Source: Planctomycetota bacterium
GTDB lineage: Bacteria > Planctomycetota > Phycisphaerae > Tepidisphaerales > Tepidisphaeraceae
DNA: 20,119 bases
Direction: 5' to 3'
Assembly (NCBI GenBank): GCA_029777755.1
Contig: JAKORQ010000143.1
Coordinates: 1 to 20,119 of the forward strand
Notes under the pieces: generated by a model
What the model saw: only the letters and a program-made list of their open reading frames with translations
Told to the model about the DNA's origin: nothing
The model's database searches: none
Shown: positions 6,754 to 14,663 of the stretch, in pieces
Layout of the letters: every line of letters begins with the position of its first letter
Numbering within the stretch: the stretch's first letter is position 1
Program-made: the position numbers and the translations under genes

Positions 6754-7551
6754 TCAGGCGACCCTGCGCCTCCGACGGGCAAGCCCGGCAACCACGGTAG
6801 TCGCCAGCAATCCAGCCAGGCCCGGCTCAGGAACGATGGTGTAGCCGTAGGCCTTTGAAAGCATCTGGAGATCGGTGTCGCTGATATCGGCGCGTATGCT
6901 GTTGATCAGCATGGGAGCCATGAGGTCCGGCGGATTCTCCCAGAGATCCTCAAGCGTCTCCACGGATCCGTAGTCGTAGTAGATGTGGCCGAGGTTGGTC
7001 CACGAGTACATCCTGACGCCCAGGCCATCGGGATCGAAGACGGGATTTCCGCCTACGTTGCCCATCTGGCTGCCCCAGCGATCGACCGTGCCGCCGTCGG
7101 AGTAATAGAAGCCGGCCGTGAAGCCCAGCATGTGGCCGATCTCGTGGCGCGCAATCGAGAGGGCATCCCAGGCCATGATCGGCACATCGTTGGAAGTCAG
7201 CGGCGTGGGATCGAACCAGAGATAGCTGCCGTTAGAGTCGGGAGTGAGCAGGTCGGCGTTGAAGAAAAGCGAATGGGAGGTGTTCAGCCATGGCAGCGTA
7301 TCCACTCCCAGGTAGCCGGAGCCCTGCCACTGGCCGCCGTACATCTCACCCGTGGTAAACGAGATATTCACGTTGATCGTGACATCGTCAGCGATCTTGC
7401 TGGTCCAGTCATTGATCGCCTGCCACACCACATTCTTCTCCACATCGCTCCACGTCCGCACTTCGTTGTCAACAAACGTGGGGTTGATGGTCAGCGCAAA
7501 CGCAGGCGCGGAGAGGGCGACTAACCCTCCGACAAGCATAATTCTTCTCAT
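6754..7551 (-). CDS. Secreted PEP-CTERM protein with a zinc-metalloprotease-like HExxH motif
   Basis: 265 residues. A signal peptide (about 1-19, ending APAFA) and a C-terminal PEP-CTERM sorting signal (VPEPGLAG at about 240, a hydrophobic stretch, then RRRR) indicate export and exosortase-dependent processing at the cell surface. The centre carries HEIGHMLGF (136-144), typical of metzincin-like or matrixin-like proteases, and a possible Met-turn (DLMAPM) near residue 215. The position of the third metal ligand in HExxHxxGxxH is Ala146 rather than His or Asp, so either another residue completes the zinc site or the site is altered. GGAG lies about 9 nt before ATG 7551. It is transcribed alone: a terminator follows, and upstream lies the enolase terminator. 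The substrate is unknown. Confidence 0.82.
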   Translation of the reverse strand: MRRIMLVGGLVALSAPAFALTINPTFVDNEVRTWSDVEKNVVWQAINDWTSKIADDVTINVNISFTTGEMYGGQWQGSGYLGVDTLPWLNTSHSLFFNADLLTPDSNGSYLWFDPTPLTSNDVPIMAWDALSIARHEIGHMLGFTAGFYYSDGGTVDRWGSQMGNVGGNPVFDPDGLGVRMYSWTNLGHIYYDYGSVETLEDLWENPPDLMAPMLINSIRADISDTDLQMLSKAYGYTIVPEPGLAGLLATTVVAGLARRRRRVA

Positions 7552-7702
7552 ATTGTGTTTGCTCCGATGTGTAAGTGATCCAGTGACCGAGATGCCCGCA
7601 ATCCGCGAGGCGAGTTGAGCGGGACTTTACCATTCAGGCTCATGCATATGCAATGAAAAACACTTCCGAAATGGGCTGCTGGACGCCCCCTCTACTGCCA
7701 CC

Positions 7703-7739
7703 AAAAGGACAAGGGCGTCTCGTTGTCCGAGACGCCCTT
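7703..7739 (-). terminator. Intrinsic terminator after enolase
   Basis: aagggcgtctcg (7711-7722) and cgagacgccctt (7728-7739) make a perfect 12-bp stem with a 5-nt loop. On the - strand it is followed by ttgtcctttt, a T-rich tract. It sits about 32 bp after the enolase stop, as expected for a single-gene transcription unit. Confidence 0.9.
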
Positions 7740-7771
7740 TGAGCTTACTTCAGCTTTGCGACCGTTGCCGG

Positions 7772-9061
7772 TTACTTGTTCCAGAACCTGGCGCCGTAAA
7801 CAGCAGTGTCGCCAAGCTCCTCGGAGATGCGGATAAGCTGGTTGTACTTGGCATTGCGGTCGGAGCGGCACGGGGCGCCGGTCTTGATCTGGCCACAGTT
7901 GGTGGCAACCGCGATATCCGCGATGGTCGCATCCTCGGTCTCGCCGGAGCGGTGCGAGAGCACGGCGTTGTAGCCGTTGCGCATCGCCAGGCTGACGGCC
8001 GCGAACGTCTCGGAGAGGGTGCCGATCTGGTTCACCTTCACGAGGATGGCGTTGGCCGTGCCGGTGGAAATGCCCTTCTCGAGGAACTTCACGTTGGTGA
8101 CGAACAGGTCGTCGCCGACGAGCTGCACCTTGTTGCCGATCATGTCGGTCAGGTTCTTCCAGCCGGACCAGTCATTCTCGGCCATGCCGTCCTCGATGGA
8201 GCGGATCGGGTACTTCTCGGCCCACTTGGCCCAGTACTCGGCCATCTCCTCGGGCTTCATGATCTTGTCGGGATCGCTCTTGAAGAAGCGATAGCCCTTC
8301 TTCTGCTTGTCCCACATCTCGCTGGTGGCCGGGTCGAGGGCGATGAAGATCTGCTTGCCGAACTTGTAGCCGGCCTTCTCCACGGCCTCGCCGATGACCT
8401 TGAGCGCGTCCTCGTTGTCCTTGAGGTCGGGAGCGAAGCCACCCTCGTCGCCGACGGCGGTGCTCATCTTGTTGTCATGCAGCACCTTCTTGAGGGTGTG
8501 GTAGATCTCGACGCAGGCGCGCATGCCGTCCTCGAAGCTGTCGAATCCCCAGGGCTGGATCATGAACTCCTGGAAGTCGACGTTGTTGTCGGCATGCTTG
8601 CCGCCGTTGAGGATATTCATCATCGGCACGGGCAGCGTGCGGGCATTGGTGCCGCCGAGATAGCGATAGAGCGGCAGGCCGCTGGCCTCGGCCGCGGCTT
8701 TCGCCACCGCCATCGAGACGCCGAGGATGCCGTTGGCGCCCAGCTTGCTCTTGTTGGGCGTGCCATCCAGCTCGATCATCAGCTTGTCGATGCCTTCCTG
8801 GTCGCGCACATCCAGGCCGATCAGTTCAGGAGCGATCTTGTCATTCACATTGGCGACGGCCTTGTAGACCGACTTGCCCATCCACTTCTTCTTGTCGCCG
8901 TCGCGCAGTTCACAGGCCTCGTTCTCGCCGGTGGAAGCGCCAGAAGGAACGGCCGCGCGGCCAATCACGCCGTTCTCAAGAATCACGTCAACTTCAACGG
9001 TGGGGTTGCCGCGCGAATCAAGCACCTGGCGTGCCTGTACACTCTGGATATCGAAGCTCAT
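7772..9061 (-). CDS. eno: Enolase (phosphopyruvate hydratase)
   Basis: 429 residues, normal length. It interconverts 2-phosphoglycerate and phosphoenolpyruvate in glycolysis and gluconeogenesis. The start is ATG 9061 with AGGAG 7 nt upstream; the frame runs open further upstream but without homology. Visible family landmarks are the mobile loop VPSGASTGENEA (38-49), DEGGFAP with E206, the magnesium ligands D243 (ALDPA), E290 (SIEDG) and D317 (GDD), catalytic K342 (VKVNQ) and SHRSGETED (369-377). All key residues are intact. A promoter and a terminator frame it, so it is monocistronic; its neighbours share no pathway. Confidence 0.98.
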   Translation of the reverse strand: MSFDIQSVQARQVLDSRGNPTVEVDVILENGVIGRAAVPSGASTGENEACELRDGDKKKWMGKSVYKAVANVNDKIAPELIGLDVRDQEGIDKLMIELDGTPNKSKLGANGILGVSMAVAKAAAEASGLPLYRYLGGTNARTLPVPMMNILNGGKHADNNVDFQEFMIQPWGFDSFEDGMRACVEIYHTLKKVLHDNKMSTAVGDEGGFAPDLKDNEDALKVIGEAVEKAGYKFGKQIFIALDPATSEMWDKQKKGYRFFKSDPDKIMKPEEMAEYWAKWAEKYPIRSIEDGMAENDWSGWKNLTDMIGNKVQLVGDDLFVTNVKFLEKGISTGTANAILVKVNQIGTLSETFAAVSLAMRNGYNAVLSHRSGETEDATIADIAVATNCGQIKTGAPCRSDRNAKYNQLIRISEELGDTAVYGARFWNK

Positions 9062-9132
9062 ACGATCACTCCTACTGGTAACGGGGTTGGTTTCCCTGCA
9101 AAAACGGCCGGCACTTCCCGGCCCGGGCCAAA

Positions 9133-9160
9133 AGTGTAAGCATGCGTAAACAAACGTCAA
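9133..9160 (-). promoter_or_regulatory. Probable sigma-70-type promoter of enolase
   Basis: On the - strand, TTGACG (complement of 9155-9160) is followed after 16 bp by TACACT (complement of 9133-9138). These match the -35 consensus at 5 of 6 positions and the -10 at 4 of 6. It lies about 70 bp before the enolase start. It is an inference from sequence only. Confidence 0.5.
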
Positions 9161-9219
9161 ACCACCGGAAAATTGCTCATTCCGGCGACTGAGGCAGGCC
9201 AATTACCGCAAAATCCGAC

Positions 9220-11112
9220 TTACTCCCCAGGCTCATTGGGCACAACCAGCGTGACGATCGTTCCTTCATCAGGACGGGATGTAACCTCCATCCGTCCACC
9301 CAGGTTCATCAGCCGCTCGCGGATACAGAACAGGCCAAACCCGTTGACCGGCACGCCGGCCAGTGACTCCAGGGCAAACCCCTTCCCACGGTCGGCCACG
9401 CTCAAGACCAGGTTAGGACCGTCCGCGCAGATGGTCACCCATGCATGACTGGAGCCGGAATGCTTGGCGACATTCAGCAGCAGCTCACGCAGGCTCTGGT
9501 ACATCACGACACGGATGCGCACATCATCCGCCTCGATACCTTCGTCCACCTTCATCGTCACGCCCAGCCCGAAGCGATGCTCGATGTCCTCGGCCAGCAA
9601 CTCAGCCGCCGCCGCCAGGCCCAGGTCGTATAGCGCCGGGTGGCTCATCTGCATGGTCAGCGCTCGCGTGGCATGGGCGGCACGACTGATCAGCTTCCGT
9701 ACCTCGCTGGCCTGCTCGGTGATTGCCCTGTCCTTCTCCCGTTGCAGGAGACTGAGCCTGATCTCCGCCAGCGACAGGATTTGCCACACCTCATCATGCA
9801 GCATCGCGCCAAGCCTCCGACGTTCCCGCTCTTCGGCCAGGGAGACCTCCATGGAGAGCGAACGCAGGCGATGGCGATACCATTTCTCCCTCTCCCTGAC
9901 CGCATCCAGTTGCGTCAGGTCCCGGAAGAACCCGGCGACATGGGTCTTGCCCTGAAGGCTGATGAGGAAAGGATTCACCTGCGTGTGCATGGTGCTGCCG
10001 TCCTTGCGGATGATGGTAAGCTCCGTGGACTGATGGCTCTCGCCCAGATCAAGGAAGGCTTCACAGACCTGCGCCATCTGCTCCAGCGGGAACAGGTCAT
10101 CAATTGAAAGCGCCAGCAGCTCGGCCTCGCTGTAGCCGGTCATCTGGCACATTGCGCGATTTGCGAAGGTTATCCTCAGGCTCTCCCGGTCGATGCTCAT
10201 CACGCCGTCAATCGCCTGCTCCACCAGGCTGCGGAAGCGCTGCTCCGACTCGTGCAGCGCCTCGGCCGTCGCCCGGGCCTCGGTGATGTCGGTGGCGATG
10301 CCCACGATGTGAGTCGCCCGGCCGGCGGAATTGCGGATGACGTACTTGCGATCGCGCAGCCAGCGAATCTGCCCATCAGGACGGATGATGCGATACTCGC
10401 CCTCGCCTACGCCATGCTCCAGGGCCAGCGTCAGTACCTGACGCCCCTTCTCCACGTCTTCCGGATGGATAACCTTCGTCCAGAGCGCCTCGTCGGCGAA
10501 GAACTCTTCCAGTCGCCGACCGTACACGCGCTCAGTCGCGGCGTTGACATACAGCAGCTTGTTATCCTCAAGCGATACCGACCAGATGACATCATCAAGT
10601 GAAGCGAGCAGCCGCGCAAAGCGTTCCTCCCCTTCGCGGCAGGTCTCCTCGGATTCGCGCAACTGCTGCAAGGCTAGCACGCGCTCGGTGATGTTGCGGT
10701 AGACGATGCCAACGGACCAGATCCTGCCATCGCGCTGGCGGATGGGGGAAACAATCGCTTCGCTCCACACCGAGGTACCATTCATGTCGACGCAGTCGCT
10801 GAAGTGCATCGACTTTCCGGTCCGGATCACGGCATCGATCCGTGGCTCCCACAGGTCGCAGATGTGCGGCAGATGAGCAAGGGCTTCGCGATGATGCCTG
10901 CCGATCATTTGCTCGCTGTTGCCTCTCACGTGATCGACGGCGGCCTTGTTCGCATAGAGAATGTGGTATCCCGGATCGAGGATCACGACCGGGTCGGACG
11001 AGTTTTCCAGCAGGTTAAGCAGCTGTCCGACCGGCAAACGCCGAGAGGCCGCGGCCCGGCGCGTGCGCCGGCCGACATTGCCTGCCCCATCGTGAAGTTT
11101 CTTCTGCCGCAT
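9220..11112 (-). CDS. Multi-PAS sensor histidine kinase (HisKA_3 / NarL-type)
   Basis: 630 residues from ATG 11112; a TTG two codons earlier is less likely. Three PAS domains are seen at roughly 30-140, 165-285 and 290-405, each closing with the PAC-type ending (VGIVYRNITE, VGIATDITEA, AGFFRDLTQ). There is no membrane segment, so the sensor is probably cytoplasmic. The dimerisation helix EERERRRLGAMLHDEVWQ carries the phospho-acceptor H439, as in kinases that pair with NarL/FixJ-type regulators. The ATPase domain has the N box LRELLLNVAKHS (N547), the G1-like box DRGKGF and the G2 box GFGLFCIRERL. No response regulator is encoded in the window, so it is an orphan here. Its ligand or redox signal is unknown. 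Confidence 0.93.
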   Translation of the reverse strand: MRQKKLHDGAGNVGRRTRRAAASRRLPVGQLLNLLENSSDPVVILDPGYHILYANKAAVDHVRGNSEQMIGRHHREALAHLPHICDLWEPRIDAVIRTGKSMHFSDCVDMNGTSVWSEAIVSPIRQRDGRIWSVGIVYRNITERVLALQQLRESEETCREGEERFARLLASLDDVIWSVSLEDNKLLYVNAATERVYGRRLEEFFADEALWTKVIHPEDVEKGRQVLTLALEHGVGEGEYRIIRPDGQIRWLRDRKYVIRNSAGRATHIVGIATDITEARATAEALHESEQRFRSLVEQAIDGVMSIDRESLRITFANRAMCQMTGYSEAELLALSIDDLFPLEQMAQVCEAFLDLGESHQSTELTIIRKDGSTMHTQVNPFLISLQGKTHVAGFFRDLTQLDAVREREKWYRHRLRSLSMEVSLAEERERRRLGAMLHDEVWQILSLAEIRLSLLQREKDRAITEQASEVRKLISRAAHATRALTMQMSHPALYDLGLAAAAELLAEDIEHRFGLGVTMKVDEGIEADDVRIRVVMYQSLRELLLNVAKHSGSSHAWVTICADGPNLVLSVADRGKGFALESLAGVPVNGFGLFCIRERLMNLGGRMEVTSRPDEGTIVTLVVPNEPGE

Positions 11113-11121
11113 GCCCAACCG

Positions 11122-11137
11122 CCCTCAAAAACGAGGG
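11122..11137 (-). promoter_or_regulatory. Small hairpin over the histidine kinase ribosome binding site
   Basis: ccctc (11122-11126) and gaggg (11133-11137) flank a 6-nt loop. On the - strand the GAGGG that lies about 9 nt before the kinase ATG is the 3' arm of this stem, so folding would hide the most likely Shine-Dalgarno. The stem is only 5 bp and its role is speculative. The remaining gap up to 11350 shows no gene or convincing terminator. Confidence 0.35.
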
Positions 11138-11350
11138 TAATCTGCGTCACTTTGCCCGGCGTTCGCAGCTCGTTGGAGTCGGCATGTTAATATGCGTAAG
11201 GACGGCGGCAAGCCGGATAAAAGGATTCACGCTAATGCGACTATCCGCATAGCTGCTGCTATCAATCGCGTAACCACGGGTATCCGGGATGGCGGGGATG
11301 ATTGCAAGCCCGCGTGCCCGCTCTACTTGTGATTGAGTCGGTGGATGGCT

Positions 11351-11641
11351 CTACTGCTCCAGCTCCTCCCTGAACCACTGGTAGATCGATGGACCCATGG
11401 CCGCTTGCAGCAGCTCGTCGGAAATGTTGTCGGCATAACGTTCTGCCGATGCGCGGTCGTTTGCGTAGATTGCCGCGATGGCAAACTGGATCTGCTTGAT
11501 GGCAGAGAGAATGCCGGAGGCAAGCAGATCGTCAGCCACCTGCTCCAGCTCCTGCCAGGCGCGGGATTGTCCTCGATGTTCTGGCCAAGCACATCGCAGC
11601 CGTAGGGTCTGTTCGGGCGAATGCCCCTTAACGTAGCTCAA
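11351..11641 (-). CDS. Small helical protein, possibly TPR-like, coupled to the TMTC-like gene
   Basis: 96 residues from a TTG at 11641 that overlaps the TGA of the upstream membrane glycosyltransferase gene (TTGA). A GTG 34 codons further in, preceded by AGGAG, is an alternative start. The core (SRAWQELEQVADDLLASG, then FAIAAIYANDRASAERYADNIS) reads as amphipathic helix pairs of the kind found in tetratricopeptide repeats. The larger gene ends in a TPR-like tail, so this small gene might be a detached part of it or a partner. I do not recognise a named family. Being translationally coupled, it is probably real, though the exact start is uncertain. Confidence 0.55.
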   Translation of the reverse strand: MSYVKGHSPEQTLRLRCAWPEHRGQSRAWQELEQVADDLLASGILSAIKQIQFAIAAIYANDRASAERYADNISDELLQAAMGPSIYQWFREELEQ

Positions 11642-13248
11642 TCCTCTGCCAGTTCCGCAAGGCGGGCGCTTAACTGCCTGACCGATGTAAGGTTGGGGTG
11701 ACGGCTCGCGAAGCTGGCGTAACGGCGCGCCTTATCAATCTGCCCCGCGTCCAGCAGGCGCATGGCGAAGTAAGCGCACTGCTCGGCCGTGTCGCGCTCC
11801 TCCGGCAGGTAGGTAACACTGCGATCAACCAGGCGCTGCTCGTAGATGAGCGCGGCATCCAGGTCTCCGCGATCGAGGCAGATCTGCATCATGATCTTGC
11901 AGCCATACTGATATTCAGGGTACGCCAGGAGCAATCGTGCCGCCAGCGCGTAGCGCTCCTGCTCACTGGTCGACTCATCGGCGTACATCAGCGTGCCAGG
12001 TGTTGTCTCAATGGCGCGGTCGACAATGGCACGGTTGGTCATCCAATACCTGGTCTGCACGAAACTCGCACCCGCGAAGACCAGCACAAGCAACCACATA
12101 GCCACCACCAGCCCCCGCCGCCCCATTGCCTGCAGCGCGTACCCGATAAGCAGCACGACCGCCAACATCGGCATATAGAAGTAGTGGTCGGCCACGGTGG
12201 AGAAGAGCTGATACGCGAAGCGCTTGAAGCCAAGCACGGGAGCGAGCGCAATGACCATCAGCAACAGGCAGGCGAGCGTCATCTTGCGATGCCGCCGGGG
12301 CAGGAGCAGTATGCCCGCCAGGAGCCCGGCCAGGATCAGCGTGGCGATGATCCCCGCATCCGACACGACGATCCACAGCGGCTTGATGCCGTAGTCGGAG
12401 GTCAGCCCGACCGGGAAGATGAGCGTCCAGAGGTAGTGGACGACTGAATAGGCGGCAACCCATGGCCGCAGCAGGATCGGAGGTTCCCATATCTCGGTCG
12501 CAGGCTGCACTTGGAGCGTGATGATGGCCGCCGGTATCGCCAGCAGGAAGAATGGAATAACCCTGATGGCCGCCCGCCTGAAGCTCGTTTCTCCCTTCAG
12601 CCATTCAAGGATCAGCAGGCACGGGCCGATCACCACCGCCCCCGGCTTGGACATGGTGGCGAACCACGCCAGCAGCAGTGACGCGAGGTAGCACGCGCGT
12701 GTGTCCGTTCGCTCGTGCATCTGCAGATAAAGAAGCATCGATGAGAACAGCATCGTAGCGGCCAGCAGATCCTTGAGCATCGATGCCCAACTGACCGCCT
12801 CCGTCTGGATGGGATGCACGGCAAAGACCGCAGCCGCTACCAGAGCGTATCGCGCATCCACAAACCGCCTGACGATGGCGAACACCAGCAGGCTGTTGGA
12901 CCAATGGACCAGCAGGTTCGCCAGGTGGAACGGGAAGGGATGGATGTTCCCATCCGATAGCACGCGTGAAGGCACTGAGATAAGCCACCAGGCATTGCAC
13001 GCCACCGGCACGTACAGCGAGGCAACCGGCTCCCACCACGCCAGCGCAAGCTGACGCAGCTCAATATCCATCCCCGCGAAGACGCTGGGATTGTTGAAAA
13101 TGAACGGGTAATCGTCTGAGATCCACTCACCTGTCAGCAGTGTCCTGCCAAACGCCGCGAAGGTGAGCAGCAGAAGAACCACCACGGCCAGTGGTCGCTG
13201 GCGGCATCTCTCGTTCCCGACCACAGACGTGGATAGTTCCCCGACCAT
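11638..13248 (-). CDS. Polytopic membrane glycosyltransferase of the GT-C / TMTC (PMT-like) type with TPR-like C-terminus
   Basis: 536 residues with about nine or ten hydrophobic segments up to residue 400. The first luminal loop has WISDDYPFIFNNPSV (D45, D46), the acidic pair expected in GT-C enzymes that use lipid-linked sugars. HPIQTEAVSWASMLKDLLAA is typical of the TMTC-like family, whose eukaryotic members are protein O-mannosyltransferases. The C-terminal 130 residues (from about EQERYALAARLLL) are soluble and helical, like short TPRs. It likely transfers a sugar from a polyprenyl-phosphate donor to a protein or glycan on the periplasmic side. ATG 13248 lies 15 bp after the CE15-like stop and has a weak GAAAGG before it. 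The small helical gene overlaps its stop. Confidence 0.8.
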   Translation of the reverse strand: MVGELSTSVVGNERCRQRPLAVVVLLLLTFAAFGRTLLTGEWISDDYPFIFNNPSVFAGMDIELRQLALAWWEPVASLYVPVACNAWWLISVPSRVLSDGNIHPFPFHLANLLVHWSNSLLVFAIVRRFVDARYALVAAAVFAVHPIQTEAVSWASMLKDLLAATMLFSSMLLYLQMHERTDTRACYLASLLLAWFATMSKPGAVVIGPCLLILEWLKGETSFRRAAIRVIPFFLLAIPAAIITLQVQPATEIWEPPILLRPWVAAYSVVHYLWTLIFPVGLTSDYGIKPLWIVVSDAGIIATLILAGLLAGILLLPRRHRKMTLACLLLMVIALAPVLGFKRFAYQLFSTVADHYFYMPMLAVVLLIGYALQAMGRRGLVVAMWLLVLVFAGASFVQTRYWMTNRAIVDRAIETTPGTLMYADESTSEQERYALAARLLLAYPEYQYGCKIMMQICLDRGDLDAALIYEQRLVDRSVTYLPEERDTAEQCAYFAMRLLDAGQIDKARRYASFASRHPNLTSVRQLSARLAELAED

Positions 13249-13263
13249 CGTGCCTTTCAGCAG

Positions 13264-14535
13264 CTACTGATTTCGCGCGAAATGTCGATCGGCGAAGTTC
13301 AGGTACTGCTCCCAGTCGTAGCGCAAGATGTCATGCCGCCCGATGCGCATGTGATAGCCAATGGTATCCCCCATCGGCCGCTCGGCCGGCGGCAGATCCT
13401 GCACTCCGCGTTCAAAGGTGAAGTCCACCCGACCCAGCCCCGTCTTGCCGAACAGCCGATAGACAGGCTCGGCATGATATGCGGCGAGAAACTCACCCTT
13501 GGGATCGGCCCAGAGATCCTCGCTGGCGCTGGCGACGTAGACCGGGCGGGGAGCAATCAGCGCAATCAGTTCATGCTGGTCGATCGGCAACGCCGCCTCG
13601 TTGTTACTGAACTTCTTGAAATTCTCGCAGAACCAGTGAGGGAAAAGGTAGTTGATGGCGGCAACCGTCTCGCCGAAGCAGCGCCGCGAGATGGCCGCCC
13701 CGCCTTCTCCTGAACAATTGGAGATGACCAATGCGAAGCGCTCGTCCTGGGCCCCGGCCCACAGGGCCGCCTTGCCCAAGCGCGAGTGCCCTATCACCGC
13801 GACCTTGGACGGATCGACATGCTCGTCAGTCTCGAGGTAGTCCATGGCGCACGACAGTCCCCATGACCAGGCCGAGATGGCTGCCCAGTCGGACGGGCCG
13901 AACGGTTTGCCCGGCGGCTGGAGTTTTCCTCGCACGCCCATCTTCCAGCCTTCCGGGTCATCCGGCTCGAAGTCGCCGTAATAGCATGTCGCCAGCCCGT
14001 ACCCACGGGAAAGGATCAGGTCCAGCGGATAGCGGCGCACCTGTAAGCCGCGCGACTTCTCTGTGGGACGGTTGTTTATCACCAGCCCGTTCTCAGTCGG
14101 CCGATACCACTTGGTGGAGAGCGGAATGTCCGGCTCCATGCTGACACTGTGGTTGCCCCAGAAGCTCAGGTTGAGAAATACCGGGTGCTTGCCGGGCCTG
14201 TTGGGCGTGTAGATGAGCAGGTCGGCGTAGGCGGGGTCGGGACCGTCGGTCACCTCCACGCGCACGATTCGGCGGATGGCAAGTCCATCCAGCGCCACCA
14301 CCGGCCCCTGCACCAGCGTCGCCCGCACCGGCGAACGCTGCGGCGAGTGCCCATACATGTATGTGCGGAACAGTTCGAGAATCTCCGCCCGGCGATAGGA
14401 CATCCACTGCTCCGCCGACGTCACCGGCCGCCCGGCGTTGTCGATCAGCGGATCGGGCAGGGTGTACTCGGGGACGCGTGATTCATCGCAATGCGTCTCC
14501 GGTCTGGTGGCCTGGTCACTGGCAGTCGAGCTCAT
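13264..14535 (-). CDS. CE15-like glucuronoyl (4-O-methyl-glucuronoyl methyl) esterase, alpha/beta-hydrolase
   Basis: 423 residues from ATG 14535, which has GGAG about 10 nt upstream; an earlier in-frame GTG at 14607 falls inside a terminator stem. Recognisable CE15 features are the nucleophile motif GHSRLGK with S251, NCSGEGGAAISRR shortly after, the acidic segment SASEDLWADPKGEF and GYHMRIGRHD with the probable catalytic H401, followed by DWEQYLNFADRHF. CE15 enzymes cut ester links between glucuronic acid on xylan and lignin alcohols. Many bacterial relatives have broader uronate-ester activity. No signal peptide is visible with this start, which is unusual for an enzyme that acts on plant polymers. 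It heads an operon with the TMTC-like gene. Confidence 0.82.
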   Translation of the reverse strand: MSSTASDQATRPETHCDESRVPEYTLPDPLIDNAGRPVTSAEQWMSYRRAEILELFRTYMYGHSPQRSPVRATLVQGPVVALDGLAIRRIVRVEVTDGPDPAYADLLIYTPNRPGKHPVFLNLSFWGNHSVSMEPDIPLSTKWYRPTENGLVINNRPTEKSRGLQVRRYPLDLILSRGYGLATCYYGDFEPDDPEGWKMGVRGKLQPPGKPFGPSDWAAISAWSWGLSCAMDYLETDEHVDPSKVAVIGHSRLGKAALWAGAQDERFALVISNCSGEGGAAISRRCFGETVAAINYLFPHWFCENFKKFSNNEAALPIDQHELIALIAPRPVYVASASEDLWADPKGEFLAAYHAEPVYRLFGKTGLGRVDFTFERGVQDLPPAERPMGDTIGYHMRIGRHDILRYDWEQYLNFADRHFARNQ

Positions 14536-14569
14536 TTTGTGGTTCTCCGGCAAGACAGGTGTCACGTTC

Positions 14570-14616
14570 AAAAAAACAGCGACGCGGGAAGCAGCGCCAT
14601 GCTGCACCCGCGTCGC
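14570..14616 (-). terminator. Strong intrinsic terminator of the ROK-glycoside hydrolase operon
   Basis: gcgacgcggg (14579-14588) pairs with cccgcgtcgc (14607-14616). The stem continues through gcag/ctgc after a small bulge, with a 7-nt loop. On the - strand it is followed by a run of seven T (complement of 14570-14576). It is 48 bp after the glycoside hydrolase stop and is the clearest terminator in the window. Confidence 0.93.
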
Positions 14617-14619
14617 CTG

Positions 14620-14646
14620 ATTTTACCAGACCTTTGAGTATCGCAA
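14620..14646 (-). promoter_or_regulatory. Possible promoter of the CE15-like operon overlapping the upstream terminator
   Basis: On the - strand TTGCGA (complement of 14641-14646), a 15-bp spacer and TGG-TAAAAT (-10 is the complement of 14620-14625) resemble an extended -10 promoter. Its predicted start point would fall at the edge of the terminator stem at 14579-14616. Short spacer and weak -35 make this tentative. No better promoter is seen in the 128 bp before the esterase gene. Confidence 0.3.
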
Positions 14647-14663
14647 CCCTGTTGCCGGTTCGG

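Noticed and set aside
7643..7652. 10-bp palindrome tgcatatgca between the PEP-CTERM protease gene and the enolase terminator
   Set aside because: It is single, not aligned with a recognisable promoter, and has no matching second site, so there is too little to call an operator.
7739..9139. Long open frame on the + strand (466 codons)
   Set aside because: It is exactly antisense to enolase, with repetitive Val/Leu/Gly/His-rich sequence typical of shadow frames.
11138..11350. Gap between the small helical gene and the histidine kinase
   Set aside because: I looked for a small gene, a terminator and an RNA. Only a weak 5-bp GC hairpin (gcggg...cccgc near 11295) is visible, which is not enough to annotate.
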